Source: Streptomyces sp. AP-93
Lineage (GTDB): Bacteria > Actinomycetota > Actinomycetes > Streptomycetales > Streptomycetaceae
DNA: 64,000 nucleotides
Assembly (NCBI RefSeq): GCF_022808175.1
Contig: NZ_JALGBX010000019.1
Span: 62,001 to 126,000, forward strand
Direction of reading: 5' to 3'
The notes under the pieces were generated by a model. That model did not search any database, was not told the origin of the DNA, and was given only the letters and a program-made list of their open reading frames with translations. Made by a program: the position numbers and the translations under genes. Shown here one piece after another: positions 25,322-33,133 of the stretch (the first letter of the stretch is position 1; the number at the start of each line of letters is the position of its first letter).

Positions 25322-26769
25322 CGTCCACCCATCCCGAGCCGGTCATCGTGCCCGAGCCGAGCACCGCGCCCGATTCCGGGCGGCGAGGGGCCGAGGGCGG
25401 CCCCGGGGGCGGGCGGGTGCTCGCACTTGCCAGTGCCGTCACCTTCCTCGCCTTCCTCGACGCCACCGTCGTGAACGTCGCCTTCCCCGACCTGCGCCGG
25501 GCCTTCCCCGAGGTGTCGCTGGCCCGCCTGACCTGGGTCGTCAGCGCCTACGCCGTACTGTTCGCCGCCCTGCTCGCCGCGGCCGGCCGGCTCGCGGACA
25601 CCCTCGGCCGCCGGACCCTGTTCCTCGGCTCGACCCTCGCCTTCACCCTGACCTCGCTCGCCGCCAGCGCTGCCCCCACCGCCGAGCTGCTCATCCTGGC
25701 CCGCGCCCTCCAGGGAGCGGCCGCCGCCGGGATGATCCCCGCCGCGCTGGGCCTCGTACTCGCCCACACCCCGCCCGCCCGCCGGGCCTCCGCCCTCGGC
25801 GCATGGTCGGCGGCGGGCGGACTGGCCGCCGCCGTCGGCCCGAGCATCGGCGGACTGCTCGTCGAGTGGTGGGACTGGCGTGCGATCTTCCTCATCAACG
25901 TCCCGCTCGGCCTGGCCGTCTGCTGGGCCGCCGCCCGCGTCATCCCCCGGGAGCCCCGCACCGGACGCCGGCTCCCCGACCCCGTCGGTACGACGGCCCT
26001 CGCCCTCGGCATCGCAGGAGTGGTGGCCGGGCTCTCCCAGGGCACGGAGTGGGGCTGGACCGACCCGAAGGTGCTCGCCCTGGTCATCGGCGGCGCCCTG
26101 GCGGGCACCCTCGCGCTGCGCCGCTCGCGCAGCCATCCCGCCCCGGCCGTCGACCGGGACCTGTGGCGCGACCCGCTGTTCGCCCGCGCCAACATCGGAG
26201 CCCTGCTCTTCGGCGCCGCCATGTACGCGTGGCTGCTGACCGGGCCGTCCTACCTCATCGAGCGCTGGAACTACTCGGTCCTGCAAGCGGGCTTCGGCGT
26301 CACACCGGGCGCCGTCCTCGCGATGGCCGGTGCCCTCTTCGTCGGCCGCCGGGTCCCCGCCCGCCTCCAAGGGGCCGCCGTCACCGTCGGATCGCTGCTC
26401 TTCGCCGCCAACGCCCTGCTGCTGTGGGGCTGGGTCGGGCAATCCACCTCGTACGCCCAGATCTTCCTGCCCGCAGGCCTCCTCGGCGGCCTCGGCATCG
26501 GGGTCGTGGTGACCGCGCTGTCCACGACGGCCTCGGCCGGCCTCCCGCCGCAGCGCTTCGCGGCCGGTACCGGCCTGCTGATGACGGCCCGCCAGCTCGG
26601 CGGCGCGCTCGGCGTCGCCGGCACGGCGGCCCTGCTCACCGGGTCCGGGCCGGGGGACCACTGGCGCGGAGTCTTCCTGCTGACCGCGGTCACCGCGCTG
26701 GGCGCGGCGGTCGCGGGCGGCTCGATGCGGCTCAGCGGTCGGGCGAAGCCGGCGCGGCCGGAAGGCTGA
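25318..26769 (+). CDS. MFS multidrug transporter (DHA2-like)
   Basis: 483 residues with about 14 membrane helices. Motifs are LDATVVNVAFPDL (D1), GRLADTLGRR (A), ARALQGAAAAGMIPAALG (B) and GPSIGGLLVEWWDWRAIFLINVP (C). It exports small compounds by proton exchange. It is coupled by ATGA to the hydrolase and converges with its probable regulator: the last 38 bp overlap the TetR gene on the other strand. Substrate unknown. Confidence 0.9.
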   Translation: MTSTHPEPVIVPEPSTAPDSGRRGAEGGPGGGRVLALASAVTFLAFLDATVVNVAFPDLRRAFPEVSLARLTWVVSAYAVLFAALLAAAGRLADTLGRRTLFLGSTLAFTLTSLAASAAPTAELLILARALQGAAAAGMIPAALGLVLAHTPPARRASALGAWSAAGGLAAAVGPSIGGLLVEWWDWRAIFLINVPLGLAVCWAAARVIPREPRTGRRLPDPVGTTALALGIAGVVAGLSQGTEWGWTDPKVLALVIGGALAGTLALRRSRSHPAPAVDRDLWRDPLFARANIGALLFGAAMYAWLLTGPSYLIERWNYSVLQAGFGVTPGAVLAMAGALFVGRRVPARLQGAAVTVGSLLFAANALLLWGWVGQSTSYAQIFLPAGLLGGLGIGVVVTALSTTASAGLPPQRFAAGTGLLMTARQLGGALGVAGTAALLTGSGPGDHWRGVFLLTAVTALGAAVAGGSMRLSGRAKPARPEG

Positions 26770-27460
26770 CGGCCGGGGCGTCGTCGGCGGAGAAGCCGGC
26801 GGCCGGAAACGCGAGTACGGGCGGCCGCTCCGGGAGTTCCTCCGGGGCGGCCGTCGCCGCGCGCAGCCGGGCGAGGATGCCCCGCGCGGCCCGGTCGTAG
26901 GCCGTGGTGTCCTCGTGCAGCACGGAGTGCGCGTTGGCCAGCTCCATCATCGCCATGATCTCGAAGGCGAGCTGCTCCACGTCCTCGACGCCGGCCGGCT
27001 CGCGGAACCCGCCCGTCAGCCGGGCCTCGTCGAGCAGCCGCTCGATGTACCGCGTCCAGTCGCCGCGGATCCCGGCGATCTCGTCGTGGACGGGCCCCGG
27101 ACGCGAATCGAACTCGGCGGAGGCGGAGTAGAAGAAGCAGCCGCCGGGGAAGACACGGCGGCCGGAGTAGTCGAGCCAGCTCTCGCACAGCCGCCACACC
27201 TTGGCGAGCCCGGCGGGCTCGTTCCGTACGGGCCGTACGACCTGCTCGACGAAGACGGACCGGGCGGCCTGCACGGTGGCGAGCTGCAGCTCCTCCTTGG
27301 AACCGAAGAGGGCGAACACGCCGCTCTTGCTCAGCCCCAGATCCGTGGCGATCTTTCCCAGGGACAGCCCTTCCAGGCCGTCCACCGAGGCGATGCTCAT
27401 CGTCCGCTCCAGGACCGTCCGCCGCGTCTGGTTCCCGCGCTCCACGCGTCCGTCTGCCAT
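26732..27460 (-). CDS. TetR-family transcriptional regulator
   Basis: 242 residues. The N-terminal HTH is typical: RRTVLERTMSIASVDGLEGLSLGKIATDLGLSKSGVFALFGSKEE (residues ~13-57). The ligand-binding domain has SWLDYSGRRVFPGGCFF and EFDSRPGPVHDEI, which match a TetR C-terminal subgroup often next to MFS exporters. The C-terminus carries a Pro/Ala-rich tail. The operator-like motif in its own promoter (27488-27499) is repeated in front of the convergent hydrolase-MFS operon, so it probably represses both. Confidence 0.9.
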   Translation of the reverse strand: MADGRVERGNQTRRTVLERTMSIASVDGLEGLSLGKIATDLGLSKSGVFALFGSKEELQLATVQAARSVFVEQVVRPVRNEPAGLAKVWRLCESWLDYSGRRVFPGGCFFYSASAEFDSRPGPVHDEIAGIRGDWTRYIERLLDEARLTGGFREPAGVEDVEQLAFEIMAMMELANAHSVLHEDTTAYDRAARGILARLRAATAAPEELPERPPVLAFPAAGFSADDAPAVSLPAAPASPDR

Positions 27461-27487
27461 GCCGCCATGGTACCGAAATCATCGCAC

Positions 27488-27499
27488 GCACGGTCGTTC
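27488..27499 (-). promoter_or_regulatory. TetR-type operator in the regulator's own promoter
   Basis: Read on the minus strand this is GAACGACCGTGC, differing at one base from 24341-24352. It is 27 bp upstream of the TetR start at 27460. Confidence 0.5.
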
Positions 27500-27560
27500 A
27501 CTCCGGGCTGTTGATCAGGCGTTGATCGGACGTCCATCGCCCCCGGACAGGCTCTGCGGC

Positions 27561-27827
27561 ATGTCGATGAACACCACCGATACCGATACCGATACCGATA
27601 CCGTCACCGCCGTCCCGGCCTGGTACGAGCTCGCCCTCTGCGCCCAGACGGGCCCGGGCTTCTTCTTCCCGGAGCCCGGCTCCTCACTGCGCGACGCGAA
27701 GCGGCTGTGCGGGGCCTGCGAGGGCCGCAAGCCCTGCCTGGACTACGCCATGGCCAATGACGAACGCTTCGGCGTCTGGGGCGGCCTGTCCGAAGCCGAA
27801 CGCCAGGCCCTGCGCCGGCGCCCCTGA
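27561..27827 (+). CDS. WhiB-like [4Fe-4S] transcription factor
   Basis: 88 residues. The four cluster ligands are Cys27, Cys50, Cys53 and Cys59 (spacing Cx22CxxCx5C), followed by the GVWGG turn at 71-75 and a basic C-terminus (LRRRP). WhiB-like proteins bind the principal sigma factor and DNA and respond to redox or developmental signals. The N-terminus contains an unusual TDTDTDTD stretch made by four perfect ACCGAT repeats (27576-27599) plus a partial copy. It ends at a strong terminator. The paralogue cannot be named. Confidence 0.92.
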   Translation: MSMNTTDTDTDTDTVTAVPAWYELALCAQTGPGFFFPEPGSSLRDAKRLCGACEGRKPCLDYAMANDERFGVWGGLSEAERQALRRRP

Positions 27828-27832
27828 CTTGA

Positions 27833-27876
27833 CCTGACCTGACCGCCCGGCGACCTTCCCGGGCGGTCAGGTCAGG
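27833..27876. terminator. 18-bp perfect stem terminator between convergent genes
   Basis: CCTGACCTGACCGCCCGG (27833-27850) pairs perfectly with 27859-27876 around an 8-nt loop. It serves both the WhiB-like gene and the leftward three-gene operon. Confidence 0.85.
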
Positions 27877-27885
27877 GCGGCGACG

Positions 27886-28608
27886 TCACCCCAGCACCTC
27901 CAGGATCCGCGAGGTCCCGGTGCCATTCGGCGGCGGCCCGGGCGGCCGGGGCCGGGGATCGGTGAAGGCGATCGTGTGCGCGACCGCCTCCAGGATGGCG
28001 GTGTAGGCGTCGGCGTGCCCGGTGGCCGCGCTGGTGAGGTCGAGCAGCAGCAGGTGGCGTCCGTCGGGATGCGCCGTGACGGCCCTGGCCAGGAACAGCC
28101 CCGGTCCGGTGCCGGGGACGGGGACGGGGAGGAGCCCGGAGACCAGGGCGCACGGGAGGCCCGAGGCCAGGTCGAGGAACCGGCGCGTCGAGCCGCTCCC
28201 GAAGGCGGACCGGGCCAGCGCCAGGGCCATCCGCGCCACGCCGGCCCCGGCCCCGGCGTCCTCGGTGCGCCGGACGGCGAGGGAGAACAGCGAGGTGGAC
28301 ACGGTCTGCGGACCCTCGGGGTGGAGGCCGACCGAGGTGTGGACCAGGTGCAGTCCGGGCTGACCGGCGAGTTCGTCGAGGCAGTCCATCAGCCGGCCGA
28401 GCTGTGACCCCGCGCCGGCACCGGCTCCGGCTCCGGCGCCGGCCCCCCCACCCGCACCCGCACTGTCGCCCTCGCCGTCGCCGCTGCTGTCGCCCAGATC
28501 CCCCAGGGCTTCGGCGACCTCCTCCAGGGCGTCCCGGTCCTCGGGGCCGATGTCGTGGAACCCGGGCGGCAGCCGGAACCAGACCGGTGGGACGGGGTGG
28601 TTCGTCAC
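27886..28608 (-). CDS. Protein of unknown function, third gene of the WXG-like operon
   Basis: 240 residues from a GTG that overlaps the previous stop (GTGA at 28605-28608). It begins NHPVPPVWFRLPPGFHDI and has a low-complexity Gly/Ala stretch (about residues 50-68). A globular alpha/beta part follows (GLHLVHTSVGLHPEG, VSTSLFSLAVR, ALVSGLLPVP, LLLLDLTSAATGHADAYTAILEAVAHTI). The ending resembles ESX-associated or EspG/DUF-type chaperone-like proteins only loosely. Position after two WXG-like genes suggests a chaperone or immunity partner. No family is recognised with confidence. Confidence 0.7.
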   Translation of the reverse strand: MTNHPVPPVWFRLPPGFHDIGPEDRDALEEVAEALGDLGDSSGDGEGDSAGAGGGAGAGAGAGAGAGSQLGRLMDCLDELAGQPGLHLVHTSVGLHPEGPQTVSTSLFSLAVRRTEDAGAGAGVARMALALARSAFGSGSTRRFLDLASGLPCALVSGLLPVPVPGTGPGLFLARAVTAHPDGRHLLLLDLTSAATGHADAYTAILEAVAHTIAFTDPRPRPPGPPPNGTGTSRILEVLG

Positions 28609-29750
28609 GGCTGCACCAGCGTCCAGAGACGGGCCGACCTCGCGACCGTGGACGGACCGTCCTCCACCGCGACACGGGCGCCGTCCACCGCCGTGGAGCC
28701 GCGGTCCACGGCCTCGTCGTCGCCGGTGTAGTCGGCGGCGGCCGTGGCCGCTCCGGTGCCGGCCACCGCCACCCCCACCCGCTCCCTGACCTCGGGGGTC
28801 GACGACCGCAGGGCCCAGGAGGCGAGCGGGCTCTCCACCTTGCGCAGTTCGTCCGCCGTGTTCCATGTCGTGCGGGCGAACGCCCCCGCGCCCGGTGAGA
28901 CGCCCGCCAGGGCGCCCGCCTCCGGGACCGCCATGGCCGCGCGGGCGGCGACCGTACCGGCCCTCGCGCCCGAGGCGACGGCGGCCACGCCCGGGACGGC
29001 GCCGAGGCCGTCGCCGAGCAGCGTCACGCCGTTCTTCCAGAACGCGGCGTCGAACTTGCCCCGGGTGAAACCGTCGGCCAGCGGCTTGCGGAAGCCGGGG
29101 TCCGCGAGGTGCGCGGTCAGGGCGGCCAGCGAGAGCCCGCCGGCGACCAGCATGACCGCCATCCCGGCCGGCGGGAAGAAGAGGGCGACGGCCGCACCGG
29201 CGGCTCCCAGAATGGCCGCCGCGTTCGAGAGGGCGTCCGCCGGATTGTCGACGATCTTGTTCCAGACCGACTCCAGCACCCCGGGCTCCTTCGGCGCCAG
29301 CCGCTCGGCCGTCGCGGTCAGCGTGTCCGCCACCCGGCGGGCCGCCGCAGAGTGCTCCGAGGCCAGCTCACCGGCCATCCGGCGGGCATCGGTGAGGGCC
29401 GCGTCGGTGGTGGCCGCGGCGGCCTGGGAGGCGTATCGGGAGGCCAGGGCGCGGTGGGCGGCCAGGGTGTCGTGCCAGCCGGCCAGTCGGCGCGCGGCCT
29501 CCGCCAGCGAGGTGTGGGCCGCGCGCAGGTGGCGGGGGAGCTCCCGCGACAGCGAGGCGCGGAAGGCGGTGGCGGCCTCGCCCTGCCAGGCGGAGCTGTG
29601 GGAGACCAGGGCGTCGACGACGCGGGAGGTCTCCGCGAGGCGGTCTGCCGAGGAGCGGAGCTTCTTGGCCAGGGCCAGGACCGCGAGCGGGCTCCCCGGG
29701 GCCGGGTCGAAGCCGAGCGCGGAGAAATCGGCGGCCGGGGAGTCAGCCAC
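28605..29750 (-). CDS. Putative type VII-linked (WXG/LXG-like) secreted protein
   Basis: 381 residues from a GTG overlapping the preceding stop by 8 bp. The first ~200 residues are helical: ETSRVVDALVSHSSAWQGEAATAF carries a WxG turn (W-Q-G at about 66-68) as in WXG100 proteins, followed by LPRHLRAAHTSLAEAARRLAGW and a long coiled stretch. A hydrophobic section follows (ALSNAAAILGAAGAAVALFFPPAGMAVMLVAGGLSLAAL, about 182-220). The C-terminal ~150 residues have no known toxin fold. The layout matches putative T7SS-secreted proteins. No secretion machinery gene is in the window. Confidence 0.72.
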   Translation of the reverse strand: MADSPAADFSALGFDPAPGSPLAVLALAKKLRSSADRLAETSRVVDALVSHSSAWQGEAATAFRASLSRELPRHLRAAHTSLAEAARRLAGWHDTLAAHRALASRYASQAAAATTDAALTDARRMAGELASEHSAAARRVADTLTATAERLAPKEPGVLESVWNKIVDNPADALSNAAAILGAAGAAVALFFPPAGMAVMLVAGGLSLAALTAHLADPGFRKPLADGFTRGKFDAAFWKNGVTLLGDGLGAVPGVAAVASGARAGTVAARAAMAVPEAGALAGVSPGAGAFARTTWNTADELRKVESPLASWALRSSTPEVRERVGVAVAGTGAATAAADYTGDDEAVDRGSTAVDGARVAVEDGPSTVARSARLWTLVQP

Positions 29751-30054
29751 GGGCGGGCGCCGCCTGCCGGAAGGCCGCACGGATGGCCTCGTCGAGCTCC
29801 GCGTACCCGGCGGCGCTACGGCGCACGCCTTCGCGTACGGCCTTGATCCGCCCGGCGAGCTCCTTGGTGCCGTGGCCCCATCTTTCCTGGAAGCCGTCGC
29901 ACGCCGCGTCGAGGTCCGCCGTGCCCAGCTGGTCGGCCCGTACGTGGTCCAGCTCCCGCCGGGCCTCGCGCAGGGCGGTCAGCGAGGTGTCCAGGGCGTT
30001 GGTGAGGCGGGTCAGCTGGTCGATCTCGACCTGGAGCGGCGTCATGGCGGTCAT
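29743..30054 (-). CDS. WXG100-like small helical protein
   Basis: 103 residues with an all-helix pattern and a central turn (FQERWGHGTKELAGRIKAVREGVRRSA, about residues 50-76). That is the size and shape of ESX/WXG100-type proteins, although the turn reads W-G-H instead of W-x-G. It is the first gene of a tight three-gene operon (8-bp and 4-bp overlaps). A 12-bp hairpin ends only 9 nt before the start and includes the likely ribosome binding site. The protein is probably a secreted partner or chaperone of the next gene product. Confidence 0.7.
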   Translation of the reverse strand: MTAMTPLQVEIDQLTRLTNALDTSLTALREARRELDHVRADQLGTADLDAACDGFQERWGHGTKELAGRIKAVREGVRRSAAGYAELDEAIRAAFRQAAPARG

Positions 30055-30063
30055 GACGCGAAA

Positions 30064-30090
30064 CCCTGGCAGAGCGGGGCTCTGCCAGGG
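30064..30090 (-). terminator. 12-bp perfect hairpin between the desaturase gene and the WXG-like operon
   Basis: CCCTGGCAGAGC (30064-30075), GGG, GCTCTGCCAGGG (30079-30090). It follows the desaturase stop and can end its transcription, but it also lies just upstream of the 30054 start, where it would hide the CAGGG ribosome binding site. Confidence 0.7.
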
Positions 30091-30149
30091 CAATCGTCGT
30101 CACCCGCCCGAGCGAGCGGAATCAGGTCAGGTCGTGGCGCAGGGCCGGA

Positions 30150-31121
30150 TCAGGCCTTGCGGGCCGCGATGCGCGCCGCGCGGGCGGCCAGCCGCTCGTC
30201 GAACTTGCGGGCCTCGGAGTCCAGGCCGTTCATGAAGAGACCGAGCTCCTCCTGGGCCTTCTGCCCGTCCGGGCCGAGACCGTCGATGTCCATGATCTTC
30301 AGGAAGCGGATCACGGGGCTCAGCACGTCGTCGTGGTGGATCCGCAGGTTGTAGACCCCGCCGATCGCCATCTGCGCGGCCATGCGCTCGAAGCCGGGCA
30401 TGCCGTGTCCCGGCATCCGGAAGTCGACCACGACGTCCCGTACGGCCTGCATCGTCAGGTCCGGGGCGATCTCGAAGGCCGCGCCCAGCAGGTTGCGGTA
30501 GAAGATCATGTGCAGGTTCTCGTCCTGCGCGATGCGGGCCAGCATGCGGTCGCAGACCGGGTCACCGGACTGGTGGCCGGTGTTGCGGTGCGAGATGCGG
30601 GTCGCGAGCTCCTGGAAGGCCACGTACGCCACGGAGTGCAGCATCGAGTGGCGGTTGTCGGATTCGAACCCCTCCGACATGTGCTGCATCCGGAATGCCT
30701 CGAGCTTGTCCGGGTCCACGGCGCGCGAGGCCAGCAGGTAGTCGCGCATCACGATGCCGTGGCGGCCCTCCTCGGCGGTCCAGCGGTGCACCCAGGTGCC
30801 CCAGGCGCCGTTGCGGCCGAAAAGGGAGGCGATCTCGTGGTGGTAGCTGGGGAGGTTGTCCTCCGTCAGCAGGTTCACGACGAGCGCGATCTTGCCGATC
30901 TCGGTGACCTTGGACTGCTCCGGGTCCCAGGCTTCGCCGTCCTCGAAGAAACCGGGGAAGTTCCGGCCGTCGCTCCACGGGACGTACTCGTGGGGCATCC
31001 AGTCCTTGGTGACCGTCAGATGGCGGTTGAGTTCCTTCTCGACCACCTCTTCCAGCGCGAACAGCAGCTTGGCGTCCGTCCACGCCTCCGAGCTGCCGAG
31101 GTGGGGAGAGGTGATCGTCAC
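30150..31121 (-). CDS. Acyl-ACP desaturase (soluble di-iron type)
   Basis: 323 residues from a GTG with AGGAGT upstream. It inserts a double bond into a saturated acyl chain on ACP (or CoA) using O2 and a di-iron centre. Iron-binding motifs are visible: the first Glu near LTEDNLPSYH, EEGRHG in the second helix pair (about 122-127) and QDENLH in the fourth (about 200-205). The fold is plant-type, like the DesA proteins of mycobacteria. The single gene has two adjacent palindromes in its promoter (31150-31179), suggesting control by a lipid-sensing repressor. Confidence 0.93.
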   Translation of the reverse strand: MTITSPHLGSSEAWTDAKLLFALEEVVEKELNRHLTVTKDWMPHEYVPWSDGRNFPGFFEDGEAWDPEQSKVTEIGKIALVVNLLTEDNLPSYHHEIASLFGRNGAWGTWVHRWTAEEGRHGIVMRDYLLASRAVDPDKLEAFRMQHMSEGFESDNRHSMLHSVAYVAFQELATRISHRNTGHQSGDPVCDRMLARIAQDENLHMIFYRNLLGAAFEIAPDLTMQAVRDVVVDFRMPGHGMPGFERMAAQMAIGGVYNLRIHHDDVLSPVIRFLKIMDIDGLGPDGQKAQEELGLFMNGLDSEARKFDERLAARAARIAARKA

Positions 31122-31149
31122 GGGTACTCCTGAGTGCAAAGCGAATTAC

Positions 31150-31179
31150 CTACGGTTCCGTAGCCTACGGAGTCGTAGG
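31150..31179. promoter_or_regulatory. Two abutting palindromic operators before the desaturase gene
   Basis: CTACGGTTCCGTAG (31150-31163) is a perfect dyad around TT. CCTACGGAGTCGTAGG (31164-31179) has perfect 6-bp arms. Their centres are 15 bp apart. The TACGGNNCCGTA core is typical of TetR-family sites. Confidence 0.7.
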
Positions 31180-31287
31180 TTAAGCGCGACATCAAGACCA
31201 GCCAAGCCCCAGGGATGGGTCTGTCCAGTTACATCCCGCTATCTGTGCAGTTTGAAGGGGGCGTGGCGTGGCTTGAAGGGACCAAAG

Positions 31288-31527
31288 TCACGCCAATAGG
31301 TGGTCCGCGGCTCCCGCCTTGACGGCCGAGATCAGCGCACGGAGCGCGTCGATCGAGTCGGTGACGTAGGCGGCGGACTCGGTGGTTCCGATGTACGCCT
31401 TCCCCTCGGCGTCCCGCCCGAAGCGGAAACAGTTCGCCCCCTCGCTGCAGAATGCCTCGTCCCAGGCGATGCCGGCCGTCGCCGACGGGGTCGCCGGTGT
31501 GGTCGCGGTCGTGGTCGTCGTGCCCAT
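31288..31527 (-). CDS. DUF397 protein
   Basis: 79 residues. After a Thr/Ala-rich start (MGTTTTTATTPATPSATAG) the DUF397 core follows: WDEAFCSEGANCFRF with the paired Cys, then GKAYIGTTESAAYV and a C-terminal helix SIDALRALISAVKAG. DUF397 proteins (BldB-linked families) pair with an XRE/DUF5753 regulator, which lies just upstream (68-bp gap). In studied Streptomyces cases such pairs affect development and antibiotic production, with the small protein opposing the regulator. Confidence 0.88.
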   Translation of the reverse strand: MGTTTTTATTPATPSATAGIAWDEAFCSEGANCFRFGRDAEGKAYIGTTESAAYVTDSIDALRALISAVKAGAADHLLA

Positions 31528-31594
31528 GTCGTTCTCTCGTCTCCTCGTCGGATCCGTCTCTGTGGTCAGTCAGCCGGTCGGCCGGTCGGCCCGG

Positions 31595-32446
31595 TCAGAG
31601 GGTCTGTGCGATGGCGCGGATGAAATCGCGGGAGTCGCGGGCCGGCAGCGCCAGGGAGCGCAGCCGCTCCAGCAGGCCCCGGTAGCGGAGCAGCTTCATC
31701 TGCGAATCCAGCAACATCGAGCCGTGCGAACTGTCCAGCTGCACGGTGTCCAGCTCGCTGATCGTGGCGGCCGCGTACGTGAAGGACTGGCCGGCGCCGG
31801 GGAACCCGCCGGCGGTGAACGGAATCACGCGCACGGTCGTGCGCGCCCGCTCCGACTGCTCCAATATGTGCTCGAGCTGCGCGCGTGCCACCTTCGGGCC
31901 GCCGAACTGCATGCGCAGCGCCGCCTCGTGCACGACCGCCTCGTACAACGGCGGTGCCTCGCGCGCGAACACCTGCTGGCGGTGCATCCGCAGGGCGAGC
32001 CGCGCCTGCAGGTCGGGTTCGGGCAGGGGCGGGTCGGCGGTGTCGAAGACGGCTCGCGCGTGGGCTTCGGTCTGCAGCAGCCCCGGTATGTGCGTGGTCA
32101 CGGCGGTGTGCAACGCGACGGAGTGGTGCTCCAGTTCGCAGATGTCCAGGAGTGCGGGCGGCAGCATTCCCCGGTGCTGCTCCCACCACCCCTTGTCGCG
32201 CTCCTGGGCCATCGAGGCGAGCAGGTCGACCAGCCCCGTGTCGGGGCAGTCGTAGTTGAAGGCGAGGGTGCGGACACGCTCGGCGCCGATCGCGATCCGG
32301 CCGGATTCGATGTTGGGGATCCGGGTGCGGTCCACGCCCATGAGCGCCGCCGCCTGCTGCACCGACATGCCCGACTGCTCGCGGAGTTTGCGCAGCTCGG
32401 AGCCCAGGCGCTGCTGGCGCGCAGTCGGCGTACTCCTCGGTGGCAC
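31595..32446 (-). CDS. XRE regulator with DUF5753 (WhiJ-like)
   Basis: 283 residues from a GTG with GGAGGAGAG upstream. The N-terminal HTH reads GSELRKLREQSGMSVQQAAA, then MGVDRTRIPNIESGR (about residues 15-50). The DUF5753 domain begins near WWEQHRGMLPP, with IPGLLQTEAHARAVF and VRVIPFTAGGFPGAG. These proteins control developmental genes together with a DUF397 partner. The divergent spacer to the HATPase gene holds a perfect 9-bp dyad (32554-32576), a good candidate operator. Confidence 0.92.
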   Translation of the reverse strand: MPPRSTPTARQQRLGSELRKLREQSGMSVQQAAALMGVDRTRIPNIESGRIAIGAERVRTLAFNYDCPDTGLVDLLASMAQERDKGWWEQHRGMLPPALLDICELEHHSVALHTAVTTHIPGLLQTEAHARAVFDTADPPLPEPDLQARLALRMHRQQVFAREAPPLYEAVVHEAALRMQFGGPKVARAQLEHILEQSERARTTVRVIPFTAGGFPGAGQSFTYAAATISELDTVQLDSSHGSMLLDSQMKLLRYRGLLERLRSLALPARDSRDFIRAIAQTL

Positions 32447-32553
32447 GGGTCCCCTCTCCTCCGGTCGGGGGCATGCGGGAGCGCCCTCGTGAGTCCGGAA
32501 ATGCCATGAGAAAACATCAAGTGGTCGTACAAGTAGTAGCACTGTGCACCACG

Positions 32554-32576
32554 TTGCGCTACGGTCGGTAGCGCAA
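32554..32576. promoter_or_regulatory. Perfect 9-bp dyad between divergent XRE and HATPase genes
   Basis: TTGCGCTAC (32554-32562), GGTCG, GTAGCGCAA (32568-32576). Its position in a 213-bp divergent promoter region fits an operator for the XRE regulator. Confidence 0.65.
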
Positions 32577-32659
32577 GTCTCACACGGGGCGACCTCCAGC
32601 TCTTGTATGACCACACGGCCGTCCACGCATTCAGTACCTCAGAACCTTGGAGCAGCACG

Positions 32660-33127
32660 ATGACGGGCACTCTCCGTGGCCTGCGGTCGGTCCACGAGTT
32701 CCGGCAGGCCCCGCCAGGGGCGGAGAAACTGAGCTACTCCATAGGCCTGCCGGGCGGAGCCCACTGTGCGGGCAGCGCCCGTGGCGCCCTGCGGTCCCTG
32801 CTCGACCGGCACGGACTGGCCGACCTGTGCGACACCGCGGCGCTCGCCGCCTCCGAACTCGTGGCCTGTGCCTACCGGTTCACGCCCGACAAGGAGATGG
32901 TGCTCAAAGTCCGCTGGCAGTTCGACGCGCTGCGGATCGTCGTCTTCGACCAGCACCCGGCGCACTCCTCGCCCGAGGCGAGCGAGGAGTGCCGGCGCCG
33001 GCGCAGCCGCGGGATGTGGCTGCTCGCGTCGGTGGTGGAGTCCTGCGGCGGGGACTGGGGGCTCACCCCGGTACTCACCCCGATGGGGGGCACCAAGTCC
33101 TGGGCGTTAGTGCCCATGCCGCGTTAG
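32660..33127 (+). CDS. HATPase-like (anti-sigma type) protein with degenerate N-box
   Basis: 155 residues from an ATG with GGAG upstream. It has the size and topology of the HATPase_c_2 (SpoIIAB/RsbW-like) proteins that sit beside XRE/DUF397 pairs: ARGALRSLLDRHGLADLCDTAALAASELVACAYRF, DALRIVVFDQHP, RGMWLLASVVESCGGDWG, GGTKSWALVPMP. In active kinases the helix reads ELVTNAVRH with an Asn for Mg-ATP. Here it is ELVACAYRF, so Asn is missing, and the DxGxG box reads DQHP. It probably does not act as a kinase and may only bind a partner. Confidence 0.85.
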   Translation: MTGTLRGLRSVHEFRQAPPGAEKLSYSIGLPGGAHCAGSARGALRSLLDRHGLADLCDTAALAASELVACAYRFTPDKEMVLKVRWQFDALRIVVFDQHPAHSSPEASEECRRRRSRGMWLLASVVESCGGDWGLTPVLTPMGGTKSWALVPMPR

Positions 33128-33133
33128 CGCACG

